A stretch of 64,000 bases of DNA, taken from NCBI RefSeq assembly GCF_022317005.1, contig NZ_CP081006.1:248001-312000 (forward strand), given 5' to 3'. This document shows, in pieces, positions 43,356 through 55,825 of the stretch. Below the pieces are notes generated by a model, which did no database searches, had not been told where the DNA came from, and saw nothing but the letters and a program-made list of their open reading frames with translations. Numbering within the stretch: position 1 is the first letter of the stretch; every line of letters starts with the position of its first letter. Source of the DNA: Mycobacterium sp. IDR2000157661. GTDB lineage: Bacteria; Actinomycetota; Actinomycetes; Mycobacteriales; Mycobacteriaceae. The position numbers and the translations under genes were made by a program.

Positions 43356-43841
43356 GTGACTTCATCCCGCACCTCCGCCGCACCCGGCGCGCTGATCTCG
43401 CCCGTCATCGACTGCGAACCTCCGCCCGTCGGCGTCGCGGTGTGCGGGCCGGTAAGGCCCAAGGCGCTGCGCCGCCGCGCACCTCGGCCCCTGCGCCATG
43501 CTCCCGTCGTGGCGCCGGAACCACCGCCGCGGATCGCAGTGGCCTTCGCCGACGCGGCGTTGCGACGGGTGCTCGAAGTGATCGACCGGCGCAGGCCCGT
43601 CGCGCAGTTGCGGTCGGTTCTGGCGCCGGCGCTGACCGACACTGTGCTGGCGCTGGCCCGCGAGCAGCATGACTCCGCCGCCACCCTCCGCCGGATCCGG
43701 TTGCGGATGGTCGACGACGCGCCCGCCGGCACCGCCGAGGTCTTCGGCACCTACACCCGCGGTCCGCGCGTGCGGGCGATCGCCGCGCGCATCGCGCCGC
43801 ACGGCGAGCGTTGGCGCCTCGAGGCGCTGCAGATCGGCTGA
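43356..43841 (+). CDS. Rv3235-family protein
   Basis: Basic, proline- and arginine-rich protein of 161 residues. The first 60 residues are low complexity (RPKALRRRAPRPLRHAPVV), and the rest forms a small conserved domain (VIDRRRPVAQLRSVLAPALTDTVLALAREQ ... AEVFGTYTRGPRVRAIAARI, given as landmarks). It lies immediately before the convergent secA1 in mycobacteria; the function is unknown, and association with SecA or the ribosome is only a guess from position. The GTG start is favoured by GGAGAG upstream. Confidence 0.75.
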   Translation: MTSSRTSAAPGALISPVIDCEPPPVGVAVCGPVRPKALRRRAPRPLRHAPVVAPEPPPRIAVAFADAALRRVLEVIDRRRPVAQLRSVLAPALTDTVLALAREQHDSAATLRRIRLRMVDDAPAGTAEVFGTYTRGPRVRAIAARIAPHGERWRLEALQIG

Positions 43842-43854
43842 GGGGTGAGCCTCC

Positions 43855-46695
<2,841 letters not shown>

Positions 46696-46796
46696 GCTAT
46701 ATCCCCTATGGGTTGAAGATCTTGAGCTCAACCCATGGTAGGCGACTTACCGCCGGACCCGGCCGAGCGAGGGCCGACCGGCTCGGGACGCGCGGT

Positions 46797-46898
46797 TCAG
46801 GCGAGCCGAATCAGGCCACCGGCTCAGGCGAGCCGAATCAGGCCACCGGCTCAGGCGAGCCGAATCAGGCCACCGGCTCAGGCGAGCCGAATCAGGCC
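46797..46898. repeat. 27-bp tandem array repeating the 3' end of hpf
   Basis: Three full 27-bp units at 46797-46823, 46824-46850 and 46851-46877, and a fourth partial unit (46878-46898) that is the real end of hpf. On the minus strand each unit reads through GGCCTGATTCGGCTCGCC and TGA, so the last codons and the stop are copied. Each junction forms a hairpin CGGCTC-AGGC-GAGCCG; three copies are perfect (46820-46835, 46847-46862, 46874-46889) and a fourth has one mismatch (46793-46808). Confidence 0.95.
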
Positions 46899-47549
46899 GT
46901 AGTCGTAGGCGTGCCTGCGGTACACCACCGACGGCTTGTCGGTCTCCTTGTCGTGAAACAGGAAGAAGTCGTGTCCGACCAGCTCCATCTGCGACAGCGC
47001 ATCGTCGACGGTCATCGGCGTGGCCGGGTGTTCCTTTGTGCGCACGATCCGGCCGGGCACGTGGTCGTCGAGCGGCGCGCCGTCCGCCTCGGGTTGGGTC
47101 TGCGTATCAAGCGCTTCGGGCAGCGGGCCGATCGCGGTGGCCTCGGCGAGGGAAACGGGCGTCTTGTCGCCGTAGTGGATCTTGCGCCGGTCCTTGCTGC
47201 GACGCAGGCGGCTCTCCAGTTTGTTCACGGCTGATTCGAAGGCGGCGTAGAAGCTGTCGGCGCAGCCTTCGCCGCGGACCACCGGGCCGCGACCGCGCGC
47301 AGTGATCTCGACGTGCTGGCAGTTCTTGCGCTGCCGACGGTTGCGCTCGTGGTCGAGTTCGACGTCGAACAGGTAGATCGTGCGGTCAAAGCGTTCCAGG
47401 CGTGACAGTTTCTCTGCGACATAGACGCGGAAGTGGTCGGGGATCTCGACGTTGCGACCCGTGACCGCCACCTCGGCTCGCGGGCGGGGCTCGGGGGTGT
47501 CGTCCTCGACCACCATGTTGGGGCCGGAGTCCACGGATTGGCTTGACAT
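46878..47549 (-). CDS. hpf: Long-form hibernation promoting factor HPF
   Basis: Ribosome hibernation factor of 223 residues. The N-terminal S30AE domain (AEVAVTGRNVEIPDHFRVYVAEKL ... QHVEITARGRG, landmarks) binds the decoding centre; the C-terminal dimerisation domain (PMTVDDALSQMELVGHDFFLF ... VYRRHAYDYGLIRLA) marks the long form. Matches Rv3241c. The stop codon is part of a tandem 27-bp array that continues downstream toward secA1, giving several hairpins that may define or stabilise the 3' end. The start ATG 47549 has a poor ribosome-binding site. Confidence 0.93.
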   Translation of the reverse strand: MSSQSVDSGPNMVVEDDTPEPRPRAEVAVTGRNVEIPDHFRVYVAEKLSRLERFDRTIYLFDVELDHERNRRQRKNCQHVEITARGRGPVVRGEGCADSFYAAFESAVNKLESRLRRSKDRRKIHYGDKTPVSLAEATAIGPLPEALDTQTQPEADGAPLDDHVPGRIVRTKEHPATPMTVDDALSQMELVGHDFFLFHDKETDKPSVVYRRHAYDYGLIRLA

Positions 47550-47860
47550 GCTTGGCGACTCGTTTCTTTGGCGTCCGCACGCGTCAGCGTGCCCGATGGA
47601 GAAGGAATACGCGCCGACGTGGCCTGCATGACTCGCCGCTCGCCGGTGCAAGGTGTCGACTACTCACCTCCTACCGCTGCTGGGCGATGCCGGCGCTTCG
47701 TGCCTGAGCGCCGCCGTGAGTCATTCACGGGTGGTTGCTGCCGACGGTAGCCGTGTTCACCCGGTAGTGCCAGTGAATACACCCGATTTTCGACATCCCG
47801 TTTCCTGTTCTTCACACCGCTTTGACGGTGAAGTGATCGGCGGGGCGGTCATGGGCGCGG
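47550..47860. other. Intergenic region upstream of hpf
   Basis: A 311-bp gap between comF and hpf, both read leftward. It has lower GC near 47700-47820 and should hold the hpf promoter. GGAAAC followed 18 bp later by TGTATT (minus strand, about 47820-47790) is a weak stress-sigma-like pattern that I would not call. No gene, RNA or further repeat was identified. Confidence 0.4.
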
Positions 47861-48490
47861 TCACGCGTTCGCCAGCGCCAGCACGGCGACCACCCGGGCG
47901 CCGCCGCGACGCAGCATGCGTACCGATTCGGCGGCGGTGGCGCCTGTGGTGACGATGTCGTCGACCAGAAGCACCTCCCCCGCGACGCCCCGCACGACGG
48001 CGACCCGGCCCGCGATGTTGCGCTGCCGGTCCGAGCTGGACAACCCGACCGAGTCGACCGCCAGCGCGCGCGTCCGTAGGGCGGTGACGACGGTGAGCGC
48101 GGGCAGACCGGCACTGGCCGCCCGGGCCAGCCGGGTGACCGGGTCACCGCCGCGCCGCCGGGCCGCCCAACGCCGGGTCGGCGCCGGGACCACGGTCAGC
48201 GGTACATCGACGATGCCCCAGGTGAGCAGGTGCAGAAGCCCGGTCCGCAGCGCGCCGGCGAGCGGAGCGAGCAGGTCGTGGCGGCCGTGCTCCTTGATCG
48301 CGACGACCGCTTGCCGCCGGGCACCGGCATAGCGGCCGAGTGAGAACACCGGGACACCCGGGTCCAGCCGCGGGGTGACCAGGTGCGGCTCGTCGGAGCG
48401 CACGGCGAGTTCCGCGGCGCAGCGGTCACACCACCGCGTCGCCGGAGCGCCGCAGCCTCCGCATTGCAGCGGAAGGACCAGGTCGAGCAT
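47861..48490 (-). CDS. comF: ComF-family phosphoribosyltransferase-like protein
   Basis: Protein of 209 residues. The N-terminus has a zinc-ribbon-like CGGCGAPATRWCDRC, and the C-terminus a PRTase signature VLLVDDIVTTGATAAES. ComF proteins support DNA uptake or ssDNA handling in competent bacteria; in mycobacteria the role is not established. The lysine-containing KEHGRHD segment typical of the family is present. Divergent from the DUF2252 gene, 53 bp apart. Confidence 0.85.
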   Translation of the reverse strand: MLDLVLPLQCGGCGAPATRWCDRCAAELAVRSDEPHLVTPRLDPGVPVFSLGRYAGARRQAVVAIKEHGRHDLLAPLAGALRTGLLHLLTWGIVDVPLTVVPAPTRRWAARRRGGDPVTRLARAASAGLPALTVVTALRTRALAVDSVGLSSSDRQRNIAGRVAVVRGVAGEVLLVDDIVTTGATAAESVRMLRRGGARVVAVLALANA

Positions 48491-48543
48491 GGGCGCAGTG
48501 TGACGCGTACGGCTGACAATGCGATTACGGGTATTCCGTCGCC

Positions 48544-49851
48544 ATGCAGAACGAGCGCGAGTCACAGATCGTCCAGCACCTTCGGGAGGCGTTCTCCGAT
48601 CTGATGGAGGCCGACGCCGACGCCTTCCGCACCAAGTTCCGAAAAATGGCGGCCGACCCGTTCGCCTTCTACCGCGGCAGCGCATGCGTGTTCTATGCCG
48701 ACGTCGCGAAGTCGGAGGACCGATGGGCGGACGAGCGCACGTCGCGCGTGTGGATCCAGGGCGACCTGCACGCCGAGAACTTCGGCACATACATGGACGG
48801 CGCGGGGGTGCTCATCTTCGACGTGAACGACTTCGACGAAGCCTACGTCGGCCACTTCACCTGGGATCTGAAGCGGTTCGCGGCGAGTGTGGCGCTGATG
48901 TGCTGGCAGAAGGCGCTCTCCGACGAGGAGATCCGTGCGCTGATCGCGACGTTCGGGCACGCCTACGTCGAGCAGGTGCGGCGTTTCACCGAGGTCGACG
49001 ACGACTCGAGCTTCTCGCTGAACCTGGACACCGCGCGCGGCGCGGTGCTCTCGGCTCTGCAGTCCGCGAGGCTGTCGACCCGCGCTCAGATGCTGGACCG
49101 CATGACAAGTATCACCGAATGGGATCGACGCTTCCGGGACAAGGCGGGCGTACGCCGACTGGGCGACGACGAACGAGCCAAGGTCAGCGACGCGTTCGAG
49201 AAATACCTGGAGACGATTCCGCAGACCAAGCGCTTTCGCGGCATCGCCTACGAGATCAAGGACGTCATCGGCAAGTCGGGTCTGGGCATCGGCAGCGCGG
49301 GACTGCCCGCCTATACGCTGCTGATCGAGGGCTTCAACCAGGCGCTCGACAACGACGTGGTGCTGTCGATGAAGCAGGGCAACGTGGCCGCACCCAGCCG
49401 CGTCGTCGATGACCCCAAGGTGCGGAAGTATTTCACCCATCACGGGCATCGCACCGCGGTTTCGCAACGCGCGCTGCAGGCGCATGCCGATCCCCTGCTC
49501 GGCTTCACCGACATCGACGGTGTCGGCTTCGTGGTCAGCGAACTCTCGCCCTACGACGCCGACCTCGAATGGGATGAGCTGACCGAGCCGACTGAGCTCG
49601 CCGAGGTCATCGAGCAGCTCGGGCAGGCGGTGGCAAAGGTGCACTGTGTGGGCGACTCCGACAGCGACCAGTCCCTGGTGAAGTTCCAGACCGAGGACGC
49701 CATCGTCGCGGCCATCGGCCGGCACGTCGACGAGTTCGTCGACGACATCGTGTCGTTCGGGCTGGATTACGCGTCGACAGTCCGCGACGACCACCGCCAT
49801 TTCGTCGAGGCGTTTCGCGAGGGCCGCATCCCGGGGGTCAGCTCGACCTAG
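48544..49851 (+). CDS. DUF2252 family protein
   Basis: Protein of 435 residues with kinase-like landmarks: FYRGSACVFYADVA, WIQGDLHAENFGTY (resembling the HGDLH-x-N catalytic loop), FDVNDFDEA (metal-binding DFD-like aspartates) and YEIKDVIGKSGLGIGSAGLPAY. The family is widespread in actinobacteria and proteobacteria without a known substrate. It is expected to be cytosolic and is convergent with the Rieske gene (5 bp between stops). Confidence 0.82.
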   Translation: MQNERESQIVQHLREAFSDLMEADADAFRTKFRKMAADPFAFYRGSACVFYADVAKSEDRWADERTSRVWIQGDLHAENFGTYMDGAGVLIFDVNDFDEAYVGHFTWDLKRFAASVALMCWQKALSDEEIRALIATFGHAYVEQVRRFTEVDDDSSFSLNLDTARGAVLSALQSARLSTRAQMLDRMTSITEWDRRFRDKAGVRRLGDDERAKVSDAFEKYLETIPQTKRFRGIAYEIKDVIGKSGLGIGSAGLPAYTLLIEGFNQALDNDVVLSMKQGNVAAPSRVVDDPKVRKYFTHHGHRTAVSQRALQAHADPLLGFTDIDGVGFVVSELSPYDADLEWDELTEPTELAEVIEQLGQAVAKVHCVGDSDSDQSLVKFQTEDAIVAAIGRHVDEFVDDIVSFGLDYASTVRDDHRHFVEAFREGRIPGVSST

Positions 49852-49856
49852 CGAAG

Positions 49857-50267
49857 TCAGCCCGACACTATCGAATCACCCTGCACGCGGATCGATTTCG
49901 CCGTGAGGGGCCTGGTCGCCGGACCGTTGGCCACCGTACCGTCGAGGTTGAACCTGCTGCCGTGACACGGACAGTTGATGGTGCCGTCGGCCACCTCGTT
50001 GAGGGTGCACCCGGCGTGTGTGCACGTAGACGAGAAGCCCTGAAAGTCACCGGCCGTCGGCTGTGTCACCACGGTCTCGTCGACGATGACGCCGCCACCC
50101 ACCGGAACGTCGGCGGTCTTGGCGAGCACATCGACTGCCGGTGTGGCGTCGCCGGTCGCCGGGGCGGGCTCCGCCTCCTGCGGCTTCCTGCCATAGGTGG
50201 TGCAGGCCGCCAGTGCGGAGGCCAGCAGCCCGGCGCCGGCACCGAGGAGAAATTGCTTGCGTTGCAT
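49857..50267 (-). CDS. Rieske-type [2Fe-2S] lipoprotein
   Basis: Exported iron-sulfur protein of 136 residues. A signal sequence ends in a lipobox-like ALAAC (Cys near residue 22) followed by a Pro/Ala/Glu linker. The Rieske ligands are clear: CTHAGC and CPCHGSRF, i.e. CxH and CxxH. It should sit on the outer face of the membrane as an electron carrier. It follows a DUF6529-like membrane protein gene by 14 bp; an AAAAGGA site precedes its ATG. Confidence 0.88.
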   Translation of the reverse strand: MQRKQFLLGAGAGLLASALAACTTYGRKPQEAEPAPATGDATPAVDVLAKTADVPVGGGVIVDETVVTQPTAGDFQGFSSTCTHAGCTLNEVADGTINCPCHGSRFNLDGTVANGPATRPLTAKSIRVQGDSIVSG

Positions 50268-50281
50268 CGCAGTCCTTTTCG

Positions 50282-50851
50282 TCAGAACGTCATGCCGCTG
50301 GTCTGGAAGAACCAGAGCGCCGAGGTGAGCCATACGTACACCAGCCCGAAGAATACGAGGCCTCCGGCGATGGGGATCACCCAACCGCGAAGCCCGTTGC
50401 GGGTCAACAGGATCATCTTGGTGACGAAGGCCCCGTAGAAGAAGCAGCCGAACAGTGAATGGAACAGCACCCGACTGTCGGTCTCGGCGAACCCGAGGGC
50501 ATACAGGCAGTGCACCGCCACCGGAACGGTCACCAGCACCGCGAGCCGTCCCGACCACACGTGCGCGGTGCCGATCCATGCCGGCGCCCGGCCGCCCGGC
50601 GTCAGTCGGTACATGACGAACGCCGAGCCGAGCTGGCACAAAGCCAGCAGCACGGCGAGTGTCGCCAGCCAGGACTTCACCGCGGTTCCGCTGGAGAAGC
50701 CGGTGAGGTTGATCGAGAAGAACTGTGGCTCATGCACTTTGCCGAAGACACCGAGGCCGACGGCGACCAGCGCACCGAGCATCACGGCGACCAGCGCTGC
50801 GGGGCCGGTGGTGCGCTGGGTTGTTCGCAGCGCCGCGGTGGGCTCAGACAT
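50282..50851 (-). CDS. Multi-span membrane protein (DUF6529/cytochrome b561-like)
   Basis: Integral membrane protein of 189 residues with about five spans. Histidines lie within or near the spans (GTAHVWSGRLAVLV, PVAVHCLYALG, LFHSLFGCFFYGAF), the spacing expected of a di-haem b561 or ferric-reductase-like electron carrier. It overlaps the upstream secreted protein gene by 8 bp and is followed by the Rieske protein, suggesting that electrons pass between this protein and the Rieske centre. Haem binding is inferred. Confidence 0.78.
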   Translation of the reverse strand: MSEPTAALRTTQRTTGPAALVAVMLGALVAVGLGVFGKVHEPQFFSINLTGFSSGTAVKSWLATLAVLLALCQLGSAFVMYRLTPGGRAPAWIGTAHVWSGRLAVLVTVPVAVHCLYALGFAETDSRVLFHSLFGCFFYGAFVTKMILLTRNGLRGWVIPIAGGLVFFGLVYVWLTSALWFFQTSGMTF

Positions 50852-51485
50852 CGCTGCCGCCCCCCACGCGCACGGCCGTGACCCGTCGCCCGTCGATCAC
50901 AGCGGTGCCGTCGGTCTGCAGTACCGGCGCCGGCCGGATCGATCCGTCGTTGCGGCCGAGCACGCCGGTCACGTCACCGGCCTCGTCGACGATCCAGCTG
51001 CTACGGACGCCGCTTCCCTCGTACACATAGATCCCTGCCGGCGCTTGGGCGCGTTCGGCGGTGAACACCCAGGTCCGCTCGTCGATGGTCAGCGTGCCGG
51101 CGAGTGCTTCGCCGTCCACGTGTCCGTCGAGAACACCGCTGCTGTCCTTGCTGACCAGGTTGGCGGCCCCGTCGACGGCAGGTCCCCTGAGCCACACCTC
51201 GACGGAGTTGCCGTCGCAGGCGTATGCGGTTGCCTCCTGACCGTCGACGTTGACGTCGAGAGTGAGCACACCGGTGGCCGTCGGAATCTTCGCGATGTAG
51301 TCAGCCCGCCGCGGAAAGGCGGGCGCGTCGGTCGCGGCCGGTGGTGCCGGAATGCTCGGCGACGCCGCTGCTTCGGCCGTGGGCGCGGGCGGCGGTGCGT
51401 TGTCTTGGGACACAGTGCCGAGCCACAACCCGACCGCGAGGGCACCGACGGCGCCCAACGTGACCAATGGACCGCGAATGCTCAT
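50844..51485 (-). CDS. Secreted or anchored beta-rich protein of the Rieske cluster
   Basis: Protein of 213 residues: N-terminal membrane anchor or signal (LVTLGAVGALAVGLWLG), a Pro/Ala linker, and an extracytoplasmic beta-rich domain (GVLTLDVNVDGQEATAYACDGNSVEVWLRG ... RTWVFTAERAQAPAGIYVYEG, landmarks). No enzyme motif. A GGGAG site lies about 10 nt before the ATG. First gene of the three-gene cluster with the membrane protein and the Rieske protein. Confidence 0.78.
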   Translation of the reverse strand: MSIRGPLVTLGAVGALAVGLWLGTVSQDNAPPPAPTAEAAASPSIPAPPAATDAPAFPRRADYIAKIPTATGVLTLDVNVDGQEATAYACDGNSVEVWLRGPAVDGAANLVSKDSSGVLDGHVDGEALAGTLTIDERTWVFTAERAQAPAGIYVYEGSGVRSSWIVDEAGDVTGVLGRNDGSIRPAPVLQTDGTAVIDGRRVTAVRVGGGSDV

Positions 51486-51593
51486 GTCGTCACTCCCTGG
51501 CTGATGGGAACGCCTGCGGCGTCGTTCTGTCAGCACAACGGGCGATAGCGGGATCCGGTTCAATCGGTCCGCGGGTGTTTTCCGTTGCCCGGG

Positions 51594-53351
51594 TCAGCCG
51601 GGCAGCACGGGGATCGCCCCGGCCGCCATCAGCGGGCGCACCTCCGTCCACGCCGGGTTGTCCTCGGCGACCGAACCGGACAACTGCAGCACGCCACGGC
51701 CGTCGGCGACGTACACCGTGGACGGGTTGGCGGCCACGGTCGTGACCGGCATCAGCAGGTTGCGGCCCGGGCCGTCGGAATTGACGCCGTCGAGGTTGAT
51801 GTACGAGACCGGGTGTTGCGGATCCGTGCGGCTGACGACGATGTCGTCGCCGGTGCGCCACGACACCGACACGACGGTGTTGCCCAACCCGAAACCCAGC
51901 CGGCGCGGGTAGGTCAGCGCATATCCGCCGCCGGGTGTCTGTTCGACCCCGGCGAGCACGACCTGGCCGTCGATGACCATGGCCGCGCGGGTGCCGTCGC
52001 GTGACAGCTGCAGTTCGGTGATGACACCGGGGAATCGGGTCGACACCGAGGTCGAGTCCACCGGTATCCGCGCCGGCAATCCCGATGCGTCCTGGATGAC
52101 CCGCACGACGTTGTTTCCGTCGACCACGACCCACACCGCCTCGTCGAGAGACCAGCTGGGCCGCGTCAGGTTGCGGGCGTCCAGCACCTGCGATGCGCTG
52201 CCCCCCAACGGGCCGACCCACAGCGACGACGCCATGTCGGGTGCGCCTCGGCGCAGCGCGACGATCGACGCGGCCTCCTGCCCGGCGCGCGACACCGCCG
52301 CCGCCACCTGATTCGACATCTGCCCGAACGAGCCAGGGACACGCGGGGTGCGCTGCCCGTCCAGCGCCACCAGCGATCCGCCCACCAGCGCGTGTAGGCC
52401 CGCCGCCGCACCGGAGGCCGCGCCGGGATCGGTCGCCGCCACGTCGGAGGTCTCCCAGCCGTCGGCGAACCGGTCGTCGAGCGGGGCTCCGTCGGCGTTG
52501 ATCACATACGGCCCGTTGATGCCGGCCCGGTTCAGCGTCCAGATGATCTGCGCCGCAAGCAGTTGCCTGCTGTGCGGATCGGTGGTCGCGAGGTTTTCCA
52601 GGTCGATGCGCGCACCTCCGTAGGCGCGGCCGACGCCCATCTTGCCGCCGTCGGCGCGGGTCACCGGCCCCCGCAACTTCAACGGCGGGCCCAGCAGGTT
52701 GCGCACCGCGTTGGCCATCTCGGGACGGGGACCGGCAATCAGCTTGCTCACCAGTTCGGTGGCCAGCTGGTCGGGCTCGGAGACCGCGACGTAGCGGGGA
52801 TCGGGCACCACCGTGCTGCCGGTGGGGTCGGCGAAGTACAGGGTGTGGCGTTTGTAGGTGGCCTGGAACTGTTGCCAATCGAGGAACACCCCGTTGGGCA
52901 ACGTGTCGATGCGCCATCCACCCGACGTCTTGACCAGTTCGATCGGTCCGGGATCGGGCAGCGCGCCCTCACGTGTCTCGAAAACGCCCATGTCCGAAAG
53001 CGATCCGAGTAGGTCGGCGCGCATGGTCACCGACACCCGCTCGGGTTCGCGGGTCTCGACGAACACCGCGTTGTCGATCAGCAGGGCGCTGCCGGCGTCG
53101 TCCCATGCGCTCGAGGCGGCTTCGGTGAGGAACTGCCGGGCCGCCAGGTGGCGATTGGCGGGATCCGAGGTGGCCTTGAGGAACTCGCGCAGCAACACGT
53201 CGGGATCCATTCCCGGTGTCGGCTTGGGCAGGCTCGGCGGCGCGGGCCGGTCGACGGTCCCGATGGCCTGCGGCGCCGACGAACTCGGCACGCCTGCGCA
53301 CCCTGCGATCACGATCACCAGCAGCCACAACCCGGCTAGCAGGCGCTTCAC
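51594..53351 (-). CDS. lpqB: Lipoprotein LpqB
   Basis: Accessory lipoprotein of the MtrAB system, 585 residues. The signal peptide ends in a lipobox VIAGC (Cys18). It is followed by a GerMN-like domain and a C-terminal beta-propeller region ([26 protein letters not shown]). In mycobacteria LpqB interacts with the extracellular domain of MtrB and influences its signalling. Its ATG overlaps the mtrB stop by 4 bp, so mtrA, mtrB and lpqB are translationally linked. Confidence 0.95.
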   Translation of the reverse strand: MKRLLAGLWLLVIVIAGCAGVPSSSAPQAIGTVDRPAPPSLPKPTPGMDPDVLLREFLKATSDPANRHLAARQFLTEAASSAWDDAGSALLIDNAVFVETREPERVSVTMRADLLGSLSDMGVFETREGALPDPGPIELVKTSGGWRIDTLPNGVFLDWQQFQATYKRHTLYFADPTGSTVVPDPRYVAVSEPDQLATELVSKLIAGPRPEMANAVRNLLGPPLKLRGPVTRADGGKMGVGRAYGGARIDLENLATTDPHSRQLLAAQIIWTLNRAGINGPYVINADGAPLDDRFADGWETSDVAATDPGAASGAAAGLHALVGGSLVALDGQRTPRVPGSFGQMSNQVAAAVSRAGQEAASIVALRRGAPDMASSLWVGPLGGSASQVLDARNLTRPSWSLDEAVWVVVDGNNVVRVIQDASGLPARIPVDSTSVSTRFPGVITELQLSRDGTRAAMVIDGQVVLAGVEQTPGGGYALTYPRRLGFGLGNTVVSVSWRTGDDIVVSRTDPQHPVSYINLDGVNSDGPGRNLLMPVTTVAANPSTVYVADGRGVLQLSGSVAEDNPAWTEVRPLMAAGAIPVLPG

Positions 53352-55003
53352 ACCGTCTCCTGGGCTGGCTCGCGCTCCCTGGTGCGCTGCGGCGGGTGTT
53401 CGGGCTCGACGGGCTTCATCGGCAGCGGGCTGGTGGTCACCTTGTGGCCGCGCACCAGCGGCAGGGTCAGCCGGAAGCAGGCGCCCTTGCCGGGCTCACC
53501 CCACGCTTCGAGGCGGCCCTGGTGCAACCGGGCGTCCTCGATGCTGATCGCCAGGCCCAGCCCGGTCCCGCCCGAGCGGCGCACCCGCGACGGGTCGGAA
53601 CGCCAGAACCGGCTGAACACCAGCTTCTCCTCGCCCGGACGCAGCCCGACGCCGTAGTCGCGCACGGTGACGGCCACGGTGTCGTCATCGGCGGCCATCC
53701 GGATACGCACGGGTTTGTGTTCGGCGTGGTCGATCGCGTTGGCGATGAGGTTGCGCAGGATGCGTTCGACGCGGCGCGAGTCGACTTCGGCGATGACCTC
53801 GTCGGCGGGTGTGTCGACGATCAGCTCGATTCCGGCGTCGGCAGCCAGGTGCCCGACGTTGTCCAGGGCGTTCTGCACCGTCGAGCGCAGATCCACCGAC
53901 TCGACCGACAGTTCGGCGACACCGGCATCGTGGCGCGAGATTTCGAGCAGGTCGCTGAGCAGTGTCTCGAAGCGGTCCAATTCGTTGACCATCAACTCCG
54001 TTGAACGACGCAGCGCGGGGTCGAGTTCCTCGCTGTGGTCGTGGATCAGGTCGGCGGCCATGCGCACCGTGGTCAGCGGTGTGCGCAGCTCGTGGCTGAC
54101 GTCGGAGGTGAATCGGCGCTGCAGGTTGCCGAACTCCTCGAGCTGGGTGATCTGGCGCGACAGGCTTTCGGCCATGTCGTTGAACGACACCGCCAGCCGC
54201 GCCATGTCGTCCTCGCCGCGCACGGGCATCCGCTCGGTGAGATGTCCTTCGGCGAACCGTTCGGCGATGCGCGAGGCCGACCGCACCGGCAACACGATCT
54301 GGCGGGCCACCAGCAGCGCGATGGCGGCGAGAAGGCCCAACAGCACGACGCCGCCGGTGGCCATCGTGCCGCGCACCAGCGAGATGGTGGACTCCTCGTT
54401 GTTCAACGGGAAGATCAGGTACAACTCGAGGTTGGTCACCGATGACGTCGACGATCCGGTCGGGCTGCCGACGATCAGCGCCGGACCGGAGAAGCGATCG
54501 GTCCGCACCGTGGCGTACTGGTAGCTGACCTGGCCGGCCTTGACGAATTCGCGCAGCGAATCGGGCACCTGCTGCACGGGCCCGGCGGCGGTCGCGGCGC
54601 GGGGGCCGTCGCCCGGCACCACGAGCACCGCGTCGAACGCGCCTGCCAGTTCGTTGCCCGAATCGCCGCTGCGGTCGATGAGCGTGTTGCGGGCCAACTG
54701 CAGGCTGCTGTCCAGGGAACGGGTCTCCTCACCGCCGACGATGCCGCTGACCGTGCCGCGGGCCCGGTCGACCTCCTCGGTCGCAGCGCGCACCTTGACC
54801 TCGAGGATCCGATCGGTGATCTGACTGGTCAGCACGAAGCCGAGGACCAGGATGACGGCCAGCGAGAGGCCGAGTGTCAACGAGACGACGCGCAGCTGCA
54901 GCGAACGCCGCCAGGCCAGACTCATCGCTCGACCCAGCGCGCCCAGTCCGCGTACAAGTGGTGCCGAACGCCGGTGGATGCGCCGTCTCGAGCTGAAGAT
55001 CAT
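53348..55003 (-). CDS. mtrB: Sensor histidine kinase MtrB
   Basis: Membrane sensor of 551 residues that phosphorylates MtrA. It has two membrane spans ([20 protein letters not shown] and [17 protein letters not shown]) flanking a periplasmic domain of about 150 residues, then HAMP ([21 protein letters not shown]), the phosphoacceptor SHELRTP near His300, [10 protein letters not shown] and GTGLGLAI of the ATPase. Overlaps mtrA and lpqB by 4 bp each. Confidence 0.96.
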   Translation of the reverse strand: MIFSSRRRIHRRSAPLVRGLGALGRAMSLAWRRSLQLRVVSLTLGLSLAVILVLGFVLTSQITDRILEVKVRAATEEVDRARGTVSGIVGGEETRSLDSSLQLARNTLIDRSGDSGNELAGAFDAVLVVPGDGPRAATAAGPVQQVPDSLREFVKAGQVSYQYATVRTDRFSGPALIVGSPTGSSTSSVTNLELYLIFPLNNEESTISLVRGTMATGGVVLLGLLAAIALLVARQIVLPVRSASRIAERFAEGHLTERMPVRGEDDMARLAVSFNDMAESLSRQITQLEEFGNLQRRFTSDVSHELRTPLTTVRMAADLIHDHSEELDPALRRSTELMVNELDRFETLLSDLLEISRHDAGVAELSVESVDLRSTVQNALDNVGHLAADAGIELIVDTPADEVIAEVDSRRVERILRNLIANAIDHAEHKPVRIRMAADDDTVAVTVRDYGVGLRPGEEKLVFSRFWRSDPSRVRRSGGTGLGLAISIEDARLHQGRLEAWGEPGKGACFRLTLPLVRGHKVTTSPLPMKPVEPEHPPQRTREREPAQETV

Positions 55004-55686
55004 GGGGGTCCGGCCTTGTACCCCACTCCTCGAACGGTCAGCACCACCTGCGGGTTCTCCGGGTCCTTCTCGACCTTGGCCCGGAGACGCTGGACATGGA
55101 CGTTCACCAAACGGGTGTCAGCGGGATGACGGTACCCCCACACCTGTTCGAGCAGCACATCACGAGTAAACACCTGCCGGGGTTTACGTGCCAGCGCCAC
55201 CAGCAGGTCGAACTCCAGCGGAGTCAGCGAGATCTGCTCTCCTTGACGGGTGACCTTGTGGGCCGGTACGTCGATCTCGATATCGCCGATCGACAGCATC
55301 TCGGCGGGCTCGTCCTCGTTGCGGCGCAACCGCGCGCGCACCCGCGCGACGAGTTCCTTCGGTTTGAACGGCTTCATCACATAGTCGTCGGCACCGGACT
55401 CCAGCCCGAGCACGACGTCGACGGTGTCGGTCTTGGCCGTCAGCATGACGATCGGCACCCCGGAGTCCGCGCGCAGCACACGGCACACGTCGATGCCGTT
55501 CATGCCCGGCAGCATCAGGTCGAGCAGCACCAGGTCGGGCCGCAATTCGCGGACCGCCGTGAGCGCCTGCGTGCCGTCGCCGATGACGGCGGTGTCGAAG
55601 CCTTCGCCCCGCAGCACGATGGTGAGCATCTCTGCCAGCGAGGGATCGTCGTCGACAACCAGAATCCTTTGCCTCATGGAGTCCAT
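55000..55686 (-). CDS. mtrA: Response regulator MtrA
   Basis: OmpR-type regulator of 228 residues, essential in M. tuberculosis, controlling cell division and dnaA/oriC-linked functions. The receiver has DDD (12-14), the phosphoacceptor Asp56 in LLDLMLPG and the Lys of MKPFKPKEL; the C-terminal winged helix has [15 protein letters not shown] and [13 protein letters not shown]. Start ATG 55686 (MDSMRQRIL) matches the orthologue. The 139-bp upstream gap holds no clear promoter that I would call. Confidence 0.97.
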   Translation of the reverse strand: MDSMRQRILVVDDDPSLAEMLTIVLRGEGFDTAVIGDGTQALTAVRELRPDLVLLDLMLPGMNGIDVCRVLRADSGVPIVMLTAKTDTVDVVLGLESGADDYVMKPFKPKELVARVRARLRRNEDEPAEMLSIGDIEIDVPAHKVTRQGEQISLTPLEFDLLVALARKPRQVFTRDVLLEQVWGYRHPADTRLVNVHVQRLRAKVEKDPENPQVVLTVRGVGYKAGPP

Positions 55687-55825
55687 GGTGTCACCGAATT
55701 GCGATAAACCCCGGCTACCACACTGGGCGTTTTGCGTGTTGACCGGGTTTGGGTCGGCTGGTGTGAGTCCAGATCGCGCTGCAGACCGCTTCCGGCGAGT
55801 TTCGCGATCTGTGCGCACACTCGGG

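Noticed and set aside
46797-46898. CRISPR-like array
   Set aside because: Units are contiguous without variable spacers and clearly copy the end of hpf; no cas genes are present.
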